Of a stretch of 64,000 nucleotides of DNA, positions 1 to 8,766 are shown piece by piece (the stretch's first letter is position 1; each line of letters begins with the position of its first letter). A program made the position numbers and the translations under genes. Location of the stretch: positions 186,001 through 250,000 of the forward strand of contig JADKAS010000004.1 in the NCBI GenBank assembly GCA_016715245.1, read 5' to 3'. The notes under the pieces are model-generated. The model worked only from the letters and a program-made list of their open reading frames with translations. It was not told the DNA's origin and did not search any database. Source of the DNA: Saprospiraceae bacterium. GTDB taxonomy: Bacteria > Bacteroidota > Bacteroidia > Chitinophagales > Saprospiraceae.

Positions 1-350
1 ATGTCTGAATATTGAAATCTATCATAATTGATTTCCGCTGAAACATACCGTAGTCCAATGGCTCCAATCCACAAACTTCTTAATACTACATGTATCAATA
101 GATTTACAAAAAATATAAGCCAGCCTTTTTTAATAACAAATACAAACATAGATAGCCAAACACTTGAATCTTCGAGATAACTGTTTTTGGCAAAACTTAA
201 ATCAGTTATAATAGTTCTGGATTGGAAAATCCCAAATATAGCAAAACCAGAAATCAGCAATTCCAATTGCCAGGATTCCTGCTGGAGTTTTTCAAGCCAT
301 TTAGTAAAGACAGACTTTTGTTTTTTGTCAGTATTTAGATCCGTTGCCAT
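1..350 (-). CDS. Integral membrane protein, N-terminal part (runs off the window)
   Basis: The reverse strand is open from an ATG at 348-350 to the window edge and encodes 116 residues of the N-terminus. It starts with a charged Lys-rich stretch, then has a hydrophobic segment at about residues 30-45 and two more between about 62 and 102. There is no signal peptide cleavage site, so it looks like a polytopic inner-membrane protein. I do not recognise the family and assign no function. It lies 88 bases downstream of the DEAD-box helicase gene in the same direction, so it could be the last gene of that operon. The gene is cut by the window end, not by a stop codon. Confidence 0.6.
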   Translation of the reverse strand, partial: MATDLNTDKKQKSVFTKWLEKLQQESWQLELLISGFAIFGIFQSRTIITDLSFAKNSYLEDSSVWLSMFVFVIKKGWLIFFVNLLIHVVLRSLWIGAIGLRYVSAEINYDRFQYSD

Positions 351-438
351 CAGATATCAAATAAAGATGTAAATAAAGGACAAAAATTGGATTTAAAAGT
401 AGAAAATAAAAGTAATATTTATTCCGGGAAAATAAAAA

Positions 439-1737
439 TTACTTCTTCCTGATTTTCTTCTTTGGTAACTCTTTCTTTTTTGGAGGTGGGACGTTGCGCG
501 TTTTTCCTTTAAAAGCGGACTGTGTTGGCAAAATAATCGGAATTTTTGCCAGTTGGTTTTTCATTTTTATTACAGGCAATTCTTCCATAATCATATCAGG
601 ATTTACCGTTACATCAGACGGAAAATCAATTTTTTCAGGATGGATTTGCATCAGATTTACGATTTCTTCCAAGTATTCTTTTTCTCTTTCACTGACAAAA
701 CTAATGGATATACCGGATTTATTTGCCCTACCTGTTCGGCCTATTCGGTGCAGATAATCTTCGGGTTCATCCGGAATATCAAAATTGATAACATGGCTCA
801 CCTGACTGATGTCAATTCCCCTTGCAATAATGTCTGTAGCTACCAAAAACGGAAGTTTATTGTCCTGAAAATCGTTAACTACAGCAAATCGCTGATTTTG
901 GGATTTATTTGAATGTATTACACTTATTTTTTCTCCCAACTCTGGTTCCAGCTTTTTATACACCAGGTCTGCAAAAGCTTTACTTGCCGTAAAAATGACA
1001 ACTTTTGTCATATCCTTATTTTCCAAAAGGAGTTTGGACAATAAATTTACCTTCGTATTAAAGTTATACACTTCATAGTAATATTGTTCGATATTGGCAA
1101 GAGGAGTTCCCGTTGGTGCAGCCTCTACAAACTCGGGAAATTGGAAAAACTCTTCAATAATCTCCAAAACATCATCTGTCATCGTTGCCGAAAACATAAT
1201 ATTTTGTTTTTTATCCTTCATGAGATCAAGAATGGCCTTTAATTGGGGTCGGAATCCTTGATCCAACATTTCATCGACTTCATCAATTACCAGTTTTTTG
1301 ATATGTTTCATCTGTAATGTGCCATGGTAAGCGAGGTCGAGTATTCTACCCGGAGTACCAACAAGAATATCAGCTCCCTGTAAAAGTTCCATAGCCTGGG
1401 TATTAAGATTGGCACCACCGTGAACACCCAACGTTATAATATTCATATACGCGGAGAGTTTATTGCTCATATCTACTACCTGTGCTACAAGTTCTCTTGT
1501 CGGTACAATGATGAGAATCTGGGCATGTCTTTCTTTGCTAAACTTCCATAGTTTAATTAAAGGAATAAGGTAAGCAAACGTTTTACCGGTACCTGTTTGT
1601 GCTATTCCAAGAATATCTTTTCCAGAGGCAATCACCGGATATGACCTTTCCTGAATCAGGGTGGGAGTGGTTATATTTAAATCTTTCAAAGCATTCATCA
1701 TGGCTTTGTTAAGATTCATTTCTTCAAAAGAGGTCAT
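439..1737 (-). CDS. DEAD-box ATP-dependent RNA helicase (RhlE/SrmB-like)
   Basis: This 432-residue protein carries the full set of superfamily 2 helicase motifs: the Q-motif region near residues 20-30, Walker A AQTGTGKT at 46-53, PTREL at about 79-83, GTPGR, motif II at 152-155, SAT at 183-185, then in the RecA-2 domain ARGID and HRIGRTGR. It unwinds RNA duplexes with ATP in the cytoplasm, usually in ribosome assembly or RNA turnover. Motif II reads DEVD instead of DEAD; I believe this variant occurs in a Bacteroidota subfamily, so activity is expected. The last 20 residues are Lys/Pro-rich and basic, typical of an RNA-binding tail. It follows lpdA by 27 bases in the same direction and is probably the distal gene of the holB operon. 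Confidence 0.93.
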   Translation of the reverse strand: MTSFEEMNLNKAMMNALKDLNITTPTLIQERSYPVIASGKDILGIAQTGTGKTFAYLIPLIKLWKFSKERHAQILIIVPTRELVAQVVDMSNKLSAYMNIITLGVHGGANLNTQAMELLQGADILVGTPGRILDLAYHGTLQMKHIKKLVIDEVDEMLDQGFRPQLKAILDLMKDKKQNIMFSATMTDDVLEIIEEFFQFPEFVEAAPTGTPLANIEQYYYEVYNFNTKVNLLSKLLLENKDMTKVVIFTASKAFADLVYKKLEPELGEKISVIHSNKSQNQRFAVVNDFQDNKLPFLVATDIIARGIDISQVSHVINFDIPDEPEDYLHRIGRTGRANKSGISISFVSEREKEYLEEIVNLMQIHPEKIDFPSDVTVNPDMIMEELPVIKMKNQLAKIPIILPTQSAFKGKTRNVPPPKKKELPKKKIRKK

Positions 1738-1764
1738 GTAAAAATAATAAAATAATAAAATAAA

Positions 1765-3165
1765 TTATACGTGCAGAGCACGATTGGCTGTAGCTGCCAA
1801 AGCAGCTTCTTTGACCGCTTCCGTAAAAGTCGGATGCGGATGTGAGATTCTCGACATATCTTCTGCACTTGCTCTGAATTCCATAAGAGCTACCGCTTCG
1901 ATAATAATATCAGCAACCCTGGGACCCACCATGTGGACTCCCAGAATTTCATCGGTCGTCGCGTCAGCCAAAACCTTAACCATTCCGTCAAGGTCACCAC
2001 TGGCTCTTGCTCTTCCCAGTGCTTTAAAAGGAAATTTACCCACTTTATAATTAATATTTTTTCCCTTTAACTCCTCTTCTGTCTGGCCGACTGCAGCTAC
2101 CTCCGGCCAGGTATACACCACACCCGGGATAAGATTGTAATCAATATGTGGTTTTCCGCCACTTATATATTCAGCTACAAAAATTCCTTCTTCTTCCGCT
2201 TTATGAGCAAGCATGGCTCCTCTCACAACATCACCTATAGCAAAAATATTTTCAATATTGGTTTGTAAATGATCATTCACTTCTATTCGGCCTTTAGAAT
2301 CAACAGTAATTCCGGCTTTGTCAAGATTTAGCCCCTCTGTATAAGGTTTTCTTCCAATGGAAACAAGGCAGTAATCAGCTTTAATATCAAATGTTTCTTC
2401 ACTGCCTTTTTTCTGAACCGTAACTGTACAGGATGTTTTATTTGCCTTTACATTATTTACAACATGACTAAGGAAAAAATTCATTCCCAGTTTTTTAAGG
2501 CTTCGCATTAACTCTTTGCTGCAGTCACTATCCATAGTAGGAATGATACTATCCTGATATTCAATAACATCGATAGACGTGCCCAATCTGCCAAAAACGG
2601 ATCCTAATTCAAGTCCGATTACTCCCCCTCCGATAACGACCATCTTTTTGGGAATGGTATCAATCATGAGGGCTTCTGTACTGGTAACAACCCTGTTTTT
2701 ATCATAAGAAAACTGCTCAGGCACAATGGGTTTTGATCCGGTGGCAACCACTATATATTTCCCCTGAATATTTTTTTCTCCTTCCTTCCCGGCTATTGAA
2801 ATGGTGTTTTTATCCACAAAAGACCCAATACCATTGTAAACATCTATTTTATTTTTTTTCATCAAAAACTCAACCCCTTTGCAAGTCTGATCCACTACAT
2901 CATTTTTTCGTTGGATCATTTGTTTCATATTGACTTTTAAGGAACCTGTCTCAATACCATGTAATGAAAACTGGTGACTGGCATTGTGATAATGTTCACT
3001 GCTGTCCAGTAAAGCTTTTGAAGGGATACATCCTACATTAAGACAAGTACCACCAAGCGTGTTATACTTTTCAATGATGGCAGTTTTTTTTCCCAATTGT
3101 GCACTTCTAATGGCACATACATACCCTCCGGGGCCTGAGCCTACTATGATTACATCATAATCCAT
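1765..3165 (-). CDS. lpdA: Dihydrolipoyl dehydrogenase (E3)
   Basis: The 466-residue flavoprotein oxidises dihydrolipoyl groups on 2-oxoacid dehydrogenase E2 subunits (or glycine-cleavage H protein) and passes electrons to NAD+. The N-terminal FAD-binding GSGPGG is at about residues 9-14 and the redox-active disulfide motif GGTCLNVGCIPSK is at about 38-50. A second nucleotide-binding GGGVIGLE lies mid-protein, and the C-terminal HPHPTFTEA contains the catalytic His/Glu pair. Length is normal. It starts 8 bases after the ricT stop, so it is co-transcribed with holB-ricT, an unrelated neighbour. A matching E2 gene is in the window at 42294-43628 but not adjacent. Confidence 0.97.
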   Translation of the reverse strand: MDYDVIIVGSGPGGYVCAIRSAQLGKKTAIIEKYNTLGGTCLNVGCIPSKALLDSSEHYHNASHQFSLHGIETGSLKVNMKQMIQRKNDVVDQTCKGVEFLMKKNKIDVYNGIGSFVDKNTISIAGKEGEKNIQGKYIVVATGSKPIVPEQFSYDKNRVVTSTEALMIDTIPKKMVVIGGGVIGLELGSVFGRLGTSIDVIEYQDSIIPTMDSDCSKELMRSLKKLGMNFFLSHVVNNVKANKTSCTVTVQKKGSEETFDIKADYCLVSIGRKPYTEGLNLDKAGITVDSKGRIEVNDHLQTNIENIFAIGDVVRGAMLAHKAEEEGIFVAEYISGGKPHIDYNLIPGVVYTWPEVAAVGQTEEELKGKNINYKVGKFPFKALGRARASGDLDGMVKVLADATTDEILGVHMVGPRVADIIIEAVALMEFRASAEDMSRISHPHPTFTEAVKEAALAATANRALHV

Positions 3166-3173
3166 GATAAAAC

Positions 3174-4613
3174 TTATTGATTATTACTGTTATTAGGGTT
3201 ATTATTATTCCCCCTTTTCTTTTTAAAAAATTTCTTCTTTTTTTGCGGATTAGGGTTCTGTATTGAAGTACTTTCTGCGTCTCCGGTATCAGATTTGGGT
3301 ATAGGAGGATTAGCAGGTTGATTGGGATTTGGTTTTGATCCCGCAGTATTGCCAATGTTTGGATTGGTTTTTTGTGGTCTGTTTTGACCCTGTTGCTGAT
3401 TTTTGTTTTGGTTGTCTGGTTTTTTAACCTCCGCTTGTTTCTGATCCCCTGTCTGCGGATTGTTTTGTTTGTTTTGACCTTGTTGTCTCTTTGATTTACT
3501 TTTTTTCTTTCTTTTTTCAAACGGAAGTTCTATTTGACCAGTTACATCCTCATAATCTGGTGTATTTTCCTGTTCTTCTTTAATTTGTGCCAAAGTTTCC
3601 TTATCCAGCAATTCTTCAGGAATAATACCCTGAATATTCATTTTTTTAATTTCCCGGACTCTGTCTTTTGTTACGCTGACAAAATTAGCTCTCGCCCTGT
3701 CATTATCATAAGCATAATACATGATTCCCTTAAATATATCAGTTTTAATCAGAGAAGCGTTTCCCAGTTTAGTTTTTAACACATCAACATCATCCGGAAA
3801 GTCCTTGACGGCTTCCATATACATATCCAGTTCATAATTGAGACAACATTTAAGTCTGCCACACTGTCCCGATAATTTTGTCTGATTAATAGATGTACTT
3901 TGATATCTGGCAGCACCGGTATTGACAGATTTAAAGTCAGATAACCAGGTAGAGCAACACAATTCCCTGCCGCATGACCCTATTCCCCCAATCCTGGCAG
4001 ATTCCTGTCGGGCACCAATCTGGCGCATTTCAATTTTAACTCTAAATTCTTTGACGTACTCCTTAACCAACTCTCTGAAGTCAACTCTCCCTTCCGCAGT
4101 GTAATAAAAGGTGGCCTTTTTTTTATCACCCTGAAATTCAACATCTCCGACTTTCATATCCAAACCCAAAGATCTGGCAATCACTCTTGCCTTAACCATG
4201 GCATTTTTTTCCAGTCTGCGGGCTTCTTCCAGTTTTTCAAGATCCCTTTCATTTGCTTTGCGAATGATACTTTGGGTAACGTTTTCTTCTGTTGTAAACT
4301 TTTTTTTCATCTGGAGCCTTACAAGATCTCCTGATAAAGATATTCTGCCTATATCATAACCACTTGATGTTTCTACAACGACCATATCTCCTGTAACTGC
4401 CTGAGTACCGGGGTTGTTTTTAAAAAAATCCTTGTGAGCTCCTTTTTTAAATGAAACCTCTACAAAATGATACTCGGAGGGGTCATGCAAATCCTTTACA
4501 CTAATCCAATCATACGTATTCATTTTATTACATGACCCTGAAGAACAATGGCCTTTATCACCACATCCTTTGGGAGTTCCGCTTTTATCTACGCTGCAAG
4601 TACTACAACCCAT
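3174..4613 (-). CDS. ricT: PSP1-domain protein, RicT (YaaT) homologue
   Basis: The 479-residue protein has a Cys-rich N-terminus (CSTC, then three more Cys by residue 30), a central PSP1 domain with the diagnostic CGRELCCSTW and CGRLKCCLNYE clusters at about residues 215-260, and a 110-residue low-complexity tail rich in Gln, Asn, Pro and Lys. In Bacillus, RicT forms the RicAFT complex, which carries iron-sulfur clusters and influences RNA processing; the role in Bacteroidota is not established. The gene lies 29 bases after holB. The holB-ricT order is also found in Bacillus, which supports the assignment. The low-complexity tail is the only odd part and is probably disordered. Confidence 0.85.
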   Translation of the reverse strand: MGCSTCSVDKSGTPKGCGDKGHCSSGSCNKMNTYDWISVKDLHDPSEYHFVEVSFKKGAHKDFFKNNPGTQAVTGDMVVVETSSGYDIGRISLSGDLVRLQMKKKFTTEENVTQSIIRKANERDLEKLEEARRLEKNAMVKARVIARSLGLDMKVGDVEFQGDKKKATFYYTAEGRVDFRELVKEYVKEFRVKIEMRQIGARQESARIGGIGSCGRELCCSTWLSDFKSVNTGAARYQSTSINQTKLSGQCGRLKCCLNYELDMYMEAVKDFPDDVDVLKTKLGNASLIKTDIFKGIMYYAYDNDRARANFVSVTKDRVREIKKMNIQGIIPEELLDKETLAQIKEEQENTPDYEDVTGQIELPFEKRKKKSKSKRQQGQNKQNNPQTGDQKQAEVKKPDNQNKNQQQGQNRPQKTNPNIGNTAGSKPNPNQPANPPIPKSDTGDAESTSIQNPNPQKKKKFFKKKRGNNNNPNNSNNQ

Positions 4614-4642
4614 TTTTTTCCTGGAGTTTAAGCCTGTTAAAA

Positions 4643-5794
4643 TTAATAATAAGAAGGCAAAGATACATATTCTTTTCCGTTCATAATATCACCGATAGTC
4701 AAAGTATCCGTCAAAAACATGATTTTGAGGTTGGCATTACGTTGCATCGCCATCAATTGCCGGTCAAAAACAGATATTATGGCTTCTGCTTTTTTGATAT
4801 CCAAAACTTTTTGCATTTTTTGCAGGGTTTCTTTTTCCTGATCTGTACTTTGTAGGGATTCAGTGGAATTAAATTGAAAAAGAACAAATTGCCTTAAAAA
4901 ATGAAGACCATATTCTATAAAAGCCATTTTTTCATTTTTGGATAGTTGTTCAAATCCAAGATACCATTCCTGAATCGTCACAGGATTACCACCGTAAGCA
5001 ATGCGAAACCATGAAATCAACATATCTGAATAATCTTTTGTATCATGATTACATACTGAAATGGCATTCAACAGGTTGCCGGCGCACATATTGCTGATTT
5101 CCATTGCCCTTTTTTGACTTACGTTGAATTTTTGCTGTAAAAAGTCTGTCATTTCATCACGGTCAAATGGTGAAACTCTGAGGATCTGACATCTCGAAAT
5201 AAGTGTTGGTAAAATACCTTCCACGTGGTGAGATACAAAAATAAGAACTGTTTTGTCAGGTGGCTCTTCAATCAGTTTCAAAAGTCGGTTTCCTTCTTTG
5301 CCAAGAAACTCAGGGAGCCATAAAATAAGAATTTTATACCCTGAATCAAAAGCCATAAGAGACAGCTTGTGAATGATATCATTACATTCTTTTACATTTA
5401 TATTTGGTGTACTGTTGTCTGCCTCCAAAACCTCAAGCCATTGACTAAGACTCAACCACGGGTTTTCCAAAATCATTTTTCTCCAAACCTGAAGCGCATC
5501 ATTACTTATCGTATCCTCTCTTTTAAGATTTTTATATTTGACCATGGGATAAACAAAATGTAAATCCGGCTTCATATAGTGATCAATTTTTTTACAGGCA
5601 TCACATATACCACATGCATCATCTTTTTCCGGTGAATGACACATAATAAATCGACTGAAAGCAAGAGCGAGTGCCAATTCTCCATAACCCTCCTTCCCTA
5701 AAAATAACTGGGCATGAGGGATTTTTCCAAGTTTTACCTGCTGAATCAGTTGCTGCTTTTCGTCTTTTTTTCCGGGAATATCTTTAAAATACAT
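4643..5794 (-). CDS. holB: DNA polymerase III clamp-loader subunit delta-prime
   Basis: The 383-residue protein is an AAA+-like clamp-loader subunit. It has a degenerate Walker A (GKEGYGE, no GK[ST]), as delta-prime subunits that do not hydrolyse ATP often do. A four-Cys zinc module (C-x8-CGICDAC) follows at about residues 53-67. The sensor region around EEPPDKTVLIFVSHH precedes the SRC motif (LISRCQ), which in other clamp loaders contributes an arginine finger. It is the first gene of a minus-strand operon with ricT, lpdA and probably the helicase. A good Bacteroidota-type promoter lies just upstream (5815-5846), giving a leader of about 14 bases. The start ATG is the first in frame after that promoter. 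Confidence 0.9.
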   Translation of the reverse strand: MYFKDIPGKKDEKQQLIQQVKLGKIPHAQLFLGKEGYGELALALAFSRFIMCHSPEKDDACGICDACKKIDHYMKPDLHFVYPMVKYKNLKREDTISNDALQVWRKMILENPWLSLSQWLEVLEADNSTPNINVKECNDIIHKLSLMAFDSGYKILILWLPEFLGKEGNRLLKLIEEPPDKTVLIFVSHHVEGILPTLISRCQILRVSPFDRDEMTDFLQQKFNVSQKRAMEISNMCAGNLLNAISVCNHDTKDYSDMLISWFRIAYGGNPVTIQEWYLGFEQLSKNEKMAFIEYGLHFLRQFVLFQFNSTESLQSTDQEKETLQKMQKVLDIKKAEAIISVFDRQLMAMQRNANLKIMFLTDTLTIGDIMNGKEYVSLPSYY

Positions 5795-5814
5795 CTTTTA
5801 TTTCTGCGCTTACG

Positions 5815-5846
5815 CAAAGATATAAAAATAACGGATATGTTTCAAA
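5815..5846 (-). promoter_or_regulatory. Bacteroidota-type promoter for the holB operon
   Basis: On the minus strand TTTG (5846-5843) is followed after 20 bases by TATCTTTG (5822-5815), a perfect match to the TAnnTTTG -7 element with a -33 TTTG at the expected spacing. Predicted transcription start is about 5808. Confidence 0.65.
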
Positions 5847-5882
5847 TGTATACAGTAGGATGTTAACCTGAAAAGATTTTGG

Positions 5883-6083
5883 TTAATCAAACTTTTTTAC
5901 ATTTTTCAAAATCATATTGTCAATCAACCTTACTCCTTCAGCCCATAAGGCAACACATGCAACTACATAGGAATGTTTGTTGAAATCATGAACAATTTTA
6001 AGCGAATTTCCATCTACAATGGCAAAATATTCAACTTCGAATCCGGCTTTTGACAGTCTTTTTTTAGCGTATTCTGCTATCAT
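5883..6083 (-). CDS. panC: Pantothenate synthetase, C-terminal fragment (frameshifted panC)
   Basis: These 66 residues are the missing C-terminal domain of panC, recognisable by GFEVEYFAIVD and the end pattern ALWAEGVRLIDN. The apparent ATG overlaps the stop of the upstream fragment (ATGA), but the homologous sequence continues upstream of it in this frame (residues TPE), so this is not a true start. Together with 6080-6742, and with one base restored, the gene would encode 286 residues, the usual length for PanC. Confidence 0.85.
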   Translation of the reverse strand: MIAEYAKKRLSKAGFEVEYFAIVDGNSLKIVHDFNKHSYVVACVALWAEGVRLIDNMILKNVKKFD

Positions 6084-6742
6084 TTCAGGCGTTTTTTTAC
6101 CGGTTTGTTTTTTACCGTCGTCAGTGTCCGATAAATAAGTCCGGCTTTATTTTTCATCTCTTCAGAAAGTCTCTGATTCCTTGAGCTCATAGCAAGACCA
6201 TTATTTTCACGGATGGTTTTAAGTATGACCAGTTTCACTTCACTTTGTAATTTCTTCAGCATATATTGAACAATAGTGAATTGCTGAAAATCCTTCTGCC
6301 CCATGTACAACCGGTCCGGTTTGACAATATCAAGCAGCCTTTTGACCACCTGTGCCATTCCTTCAAAATGACCGGGTCTGAATTCCCCTTCCATTACGAG
6401 ATCAAGCCCTCCAAGTTCAGGTACAACAACTTCAATATTGCTGGGATATATTTCTGCTACCGTTGGTGCAAAAACAACATCTGTTTTTATGGTTCTCAAT
6501 AAAGTACAGTCCTTGTCCAGTGTCCTGGGATATTTTTCCAAATCGGATTTGTCGTTAAATTGAGTAGGGTTGACAAATACGGAACAAACGGTAATGTTAT
6601 TTTCTTTTATACTTTTTTTGACCAATTCAAGGTGCCCCTGATGTAATGCCCCCATGGTCGGTACAAAACCAATCGTTTTGGATAAGTTCCTGCAGGATGA
6701 AATGAATCGGTTTATTTCATCTACAGTTGTTAAAATCAACAT
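6080..6742 (-). CDS. panC: Pantothenate synthetase, N-terminal fragment (frameshifted panC)
   Basis: PanC condenses pantoate and beta-alanine with ATP to make pantothenate, the coenzyme A precursor. The fragment keeps the nucleotide-binding PTMGALHQGH (about residues 28-37), the VNPTQF motif, RPGHFEGM and the KDFQQ and SSRNQRLS signatures, so the catalytic N-domain is complete. The frame then changes near two A-runs (6108-6113 and 6092-6098 as T on the plus strand) and the fragment ends after 220 residues in a non-homologous Lys-rich tail. A -1 shift restores the C-terminal domain. The gene starts 5 bases after the stop of the T9SS cargo gene 6748-7896, so it is probably co-transcribed with it. 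Whether the shift is a mutation, a sequencing error or a slippage site is open. Confidence 0.9.
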   Translation of the reverse strand: MLILTTVDEINRFISSCRNLSKTIGFVPTMGALHQGHLELVKKSIKENNITVCSVFVNPTQFNDKSDLEKYPRTLDKDCTLLRTIKTDVVFAPTVAEIYPSNIEVVVPELGGLDLVMEGEFRPGHFEGMAQVVKRLLDIVKPDRLYMGQKDFQQFTIVQYMLKKLQSEVKLVILKTIRENNGLAMSSRNQRLSEEMKNKAGLIYRTLTTVKNKPVKKRLK

Positions 6743-6747
6743 GATGC

Positions 6748-7896
6748 CTAATGTTTGACAACAAAGGGAGACCTTATTATCTGGTTTCCTTTTTCAGGAT
6801 ATAGAATCAAAAAGTACAACCCTTCCACTAATGTACCTGTTTCAATCATAAGGGATTCGTCTTTTGAAATATATCTTTTGTTTTCATTCACCATTTTTCC
6901 ATCAATGGTTAAAATTTTGACAGTGTAGTTGCCTGCTTGAAGAGATTGATTTTTAAAGAAAAAACGATCATGTACAGGATTAGGTGAAATTCTGTTGTTT
7001 TCATTTACACTAAAATCTGATGTGCTGATGGTATTATCCACATCTGCATACTCTACCTGAATGACTTCATTATCTGAGGTTGTACTTATAGAAACAAGTA
7101 TATCTTTACGCGTATTGGTAAAATATTTATACACTATGGTGGTATCCGATCCAATACCGGGAAATCCTGCGCCTCCGAACAGCGTTTCTAAATCTAACCA
7201 TCCCAGAATTGGAACCTTTATTTCTACTTTGACTGAACTTATTACTGTTGATTTTTCTCTGAGAACATCAAATTCTTTGTTTTTCAAATTGACTTTGCCC
7301 CAGGCATCAATAGTATCATACTGAAGGGTTTTATTGGAAATCCTGATGGAATCTACCTGAAACGGAGCTCCTTCAAAAAGAGAATCAGGCAAAGCATCAG
7401 CAGAAAGAGAAAAACCAAATAATCCTTCAGAAAAAGAAGAGGTTTCATAATACATTGGAGACCTTCTTAACTGTGGTCTTTTTGTATAAGGCAATGCTAT
7501 TTCTCCACCTAAAACCGGATTTTCTCCTCCAAAACCCACGAGCTCGATCCTGGAACTTAGTGATTTTGCATATATTTCATTTTCCTCTTGCCTGTTACTT
7601 TTGACAAGGAGATTGGCATCCGGGAAACTGGCGGCATATTGTCCTTCTGATGGATTTACATATTTTTCAACAAAGGGTGTACCCCCTGAAATATTGTTAA
7701 AATTCCAAACCTTGTTTTCTCCTTTTTGTCCTTGAGAAATTCCACTTGGATTATCAATGGTAAACCCTTTCAATACGGTCCCGACTGTAGGAAAAGAACT
7801 GCTGTTAATACTAATCTGACCATGTAAATTATTAATAAGGCCTAAAACAAAACAGGTAAAAACTATGATTCTCATTGAAAAATTTTTTGTAAACAA
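6748..7896 (-). CDS. Secreted protein with T9SS type A sorting domain, function unknown
   Basis: The 382-residue protein begins with a signal peptide (hydrophobic core about residues 9-22, cleavage near LHGQ). A second ATG eight codons in (7875) gives an equally good signal. The last 80 residues form a typical type A C-terminal sorting domain: SPNPVHDRFFF, then GNYTVKILTIDGK, then GLYFLILY. This marks it for the type IX secretion system and cell-surface attachment or release. The middle 270 residues are beta-rich with no family I recognise. It precedes panC by 5 bases, an arrangement probably due to shared transcription rather than shared function. Confidence 0.8.
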   Translation of the reverse strand: MFTKNFSMRIIVFTCFVLGLINNLHGQISINSSSFPTVGTVLKGFTIDNPSGISQGQKGENKVWNFNNISGGTPFVEKYVNPSEGQYAASFPDANLLVKSNRQEENEIYAKSLSSRIELVGFGGENPVLGGEIALPYTKRPQLRRSPMYYETSSFSEGLFGFSLSADALPDSLFEGAPFQVDSIRISNKTLQYDTIDAWGKVNLKNKEFDVLREKSTVISSVKVEIKVPILGWLDLETLFGGAGFPGIGSDTTIVYKYFTNTRKDILVSISTTSDNEVIQVEYADVDNTISTSDFSVNENNRISPNPVHDRFFFKNQSLQAGNYTVKILTIDGKMVNENKRYISKDESLMIETGTLVEGLYFLILYPEKGNQIIRSPFVVKH

Positions 7897-7949
7897 TTAA
7901 AAATATGAATTTAAAACATCAGATTAAACTAATCGATGTTTCCAATATG

Positions 7950-7957
7950 CAAAAATA
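7950..7957 (-). promoter_or_regulatory. Putative -7 element for the T9SS cargo / panC transcript
   Basis: TATTTTTG on the minus strand matches TAnnTTTG about 54 bases upstream of the 7896 start. No well-spaced -33 TTG was seen. Confidence 0.35.
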
Positions 7958-7974
7958 TATAAAATACTACAATT

Positions 7975-8688
7975 TTAGTCTATATATTCAACTTTTCTCA
8001 AAAATCTAAGCCCGACCTTGGCTTCAAAACTTAGGTTTCTGACCTGTCGCAGATCCAGAGATATATTTTGGTTGGTAAAAGGATCTCTGACATTGCCCAA
8101 AGGAGGTTGTTCATATTGTAAACCTATATCCGGACAAACTGAAAAATCAAAAATCAACCCGTACATATCTGCAAGTTCGAGTGTAAAACCTCCTCCGGCT
8201 GTAACTCCCCATGGAAATTTCCGGACAAAATCATCTGATGGAAAATAAGGACTGTTAAAAAGTAAAAATTCTTCAAGATTTGTGGACAAAGTGTATTCAC
8301 CTCTTAATGCAAACTTGTAAAACGGCACCATTCCGGCAATGGTTTTGTTGATAGGTTTTGAAATTCCCAATTCAAGAGAAAGATTATTAAACTCATATCT
8401 TTGGTTCGTATTTGTTGCATTAAAATTGTTAAAAAACCGGTAGGAACTTCCTCGTTTTTTATACCCCAACTGTGCAAAAAAACTTCCGTTTGATTCCTCA
8501 TCATAACTTTCAATAAAAAGATCGACAGGTATACTTAAAAGCTGGTTTCTATCCAAACCACTGCTTATACCATTTCCCCAAGATTGCCAGTTTAATACAA
8601 TTCCTGTTTTAGCGCCGAACCAAAAACTCTGACTAAAAACTGAAAAATGAAAAATCAAACTCAATATTATTATAAACACACGTTTCAT
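7975..8688 (-). CDS. Outer-membrane beta-barrel protein (porin-like), function unknown
   Basis: The 237-residue protein has a clear signal peptide (MKRVFIIILSLIFHFSVFSQ) and a mature part of alternating polar/aromatic strands, with openings such as FWFGAKTGIVLNW and an ending strand FEAKVGLRFLRKV. This is the pattern of small PorT/OMP_b-brl-type eight-stranded barrels of Bacteroidota. No catalytic or binding motif is visible. It stands alone between the T9SS cargo gene and the LolC/E-type permease gene, transcribed in the same direction with gaps of about 78 bases on either side. Confidence 0.75.
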   Translation of the reverse strand: MKRVFIIILSLIFHFSVFSQSFWFGAKTGIVLNWQSWGNGISSGLDRNQLLSIPVDLFIESYDEESNGSFFAQLGYKKRGSSYRFFNNFNATNTNQRYEFNNLSLELGISKPINKTIAGMVPFYKFALRGEYTLSTNLEEFLLFNSPYFPSDDFVRKFPWGVTAGGGFTLELADMYGLIFDFSVCPDIGLQYEQPPLGNVRDPFTNQNISLDLRQVRNLSFEAKVGLRFLRKVEYID

Positions 8689-8766
8689 ATATATATATTT
8701 TTAAAATAAACTACTAATTGCCATCCGGAAAAAATGAGAATTTGTCTGTATAAAATTTTAATTACT

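Noticed and set aside
187..372. Plus-strand 61-residue ORF at the window start
   Set aside because: It is the antisense shadow of the partial membrane-protein gene on the minus strand, which has clear hydrophobic helices.
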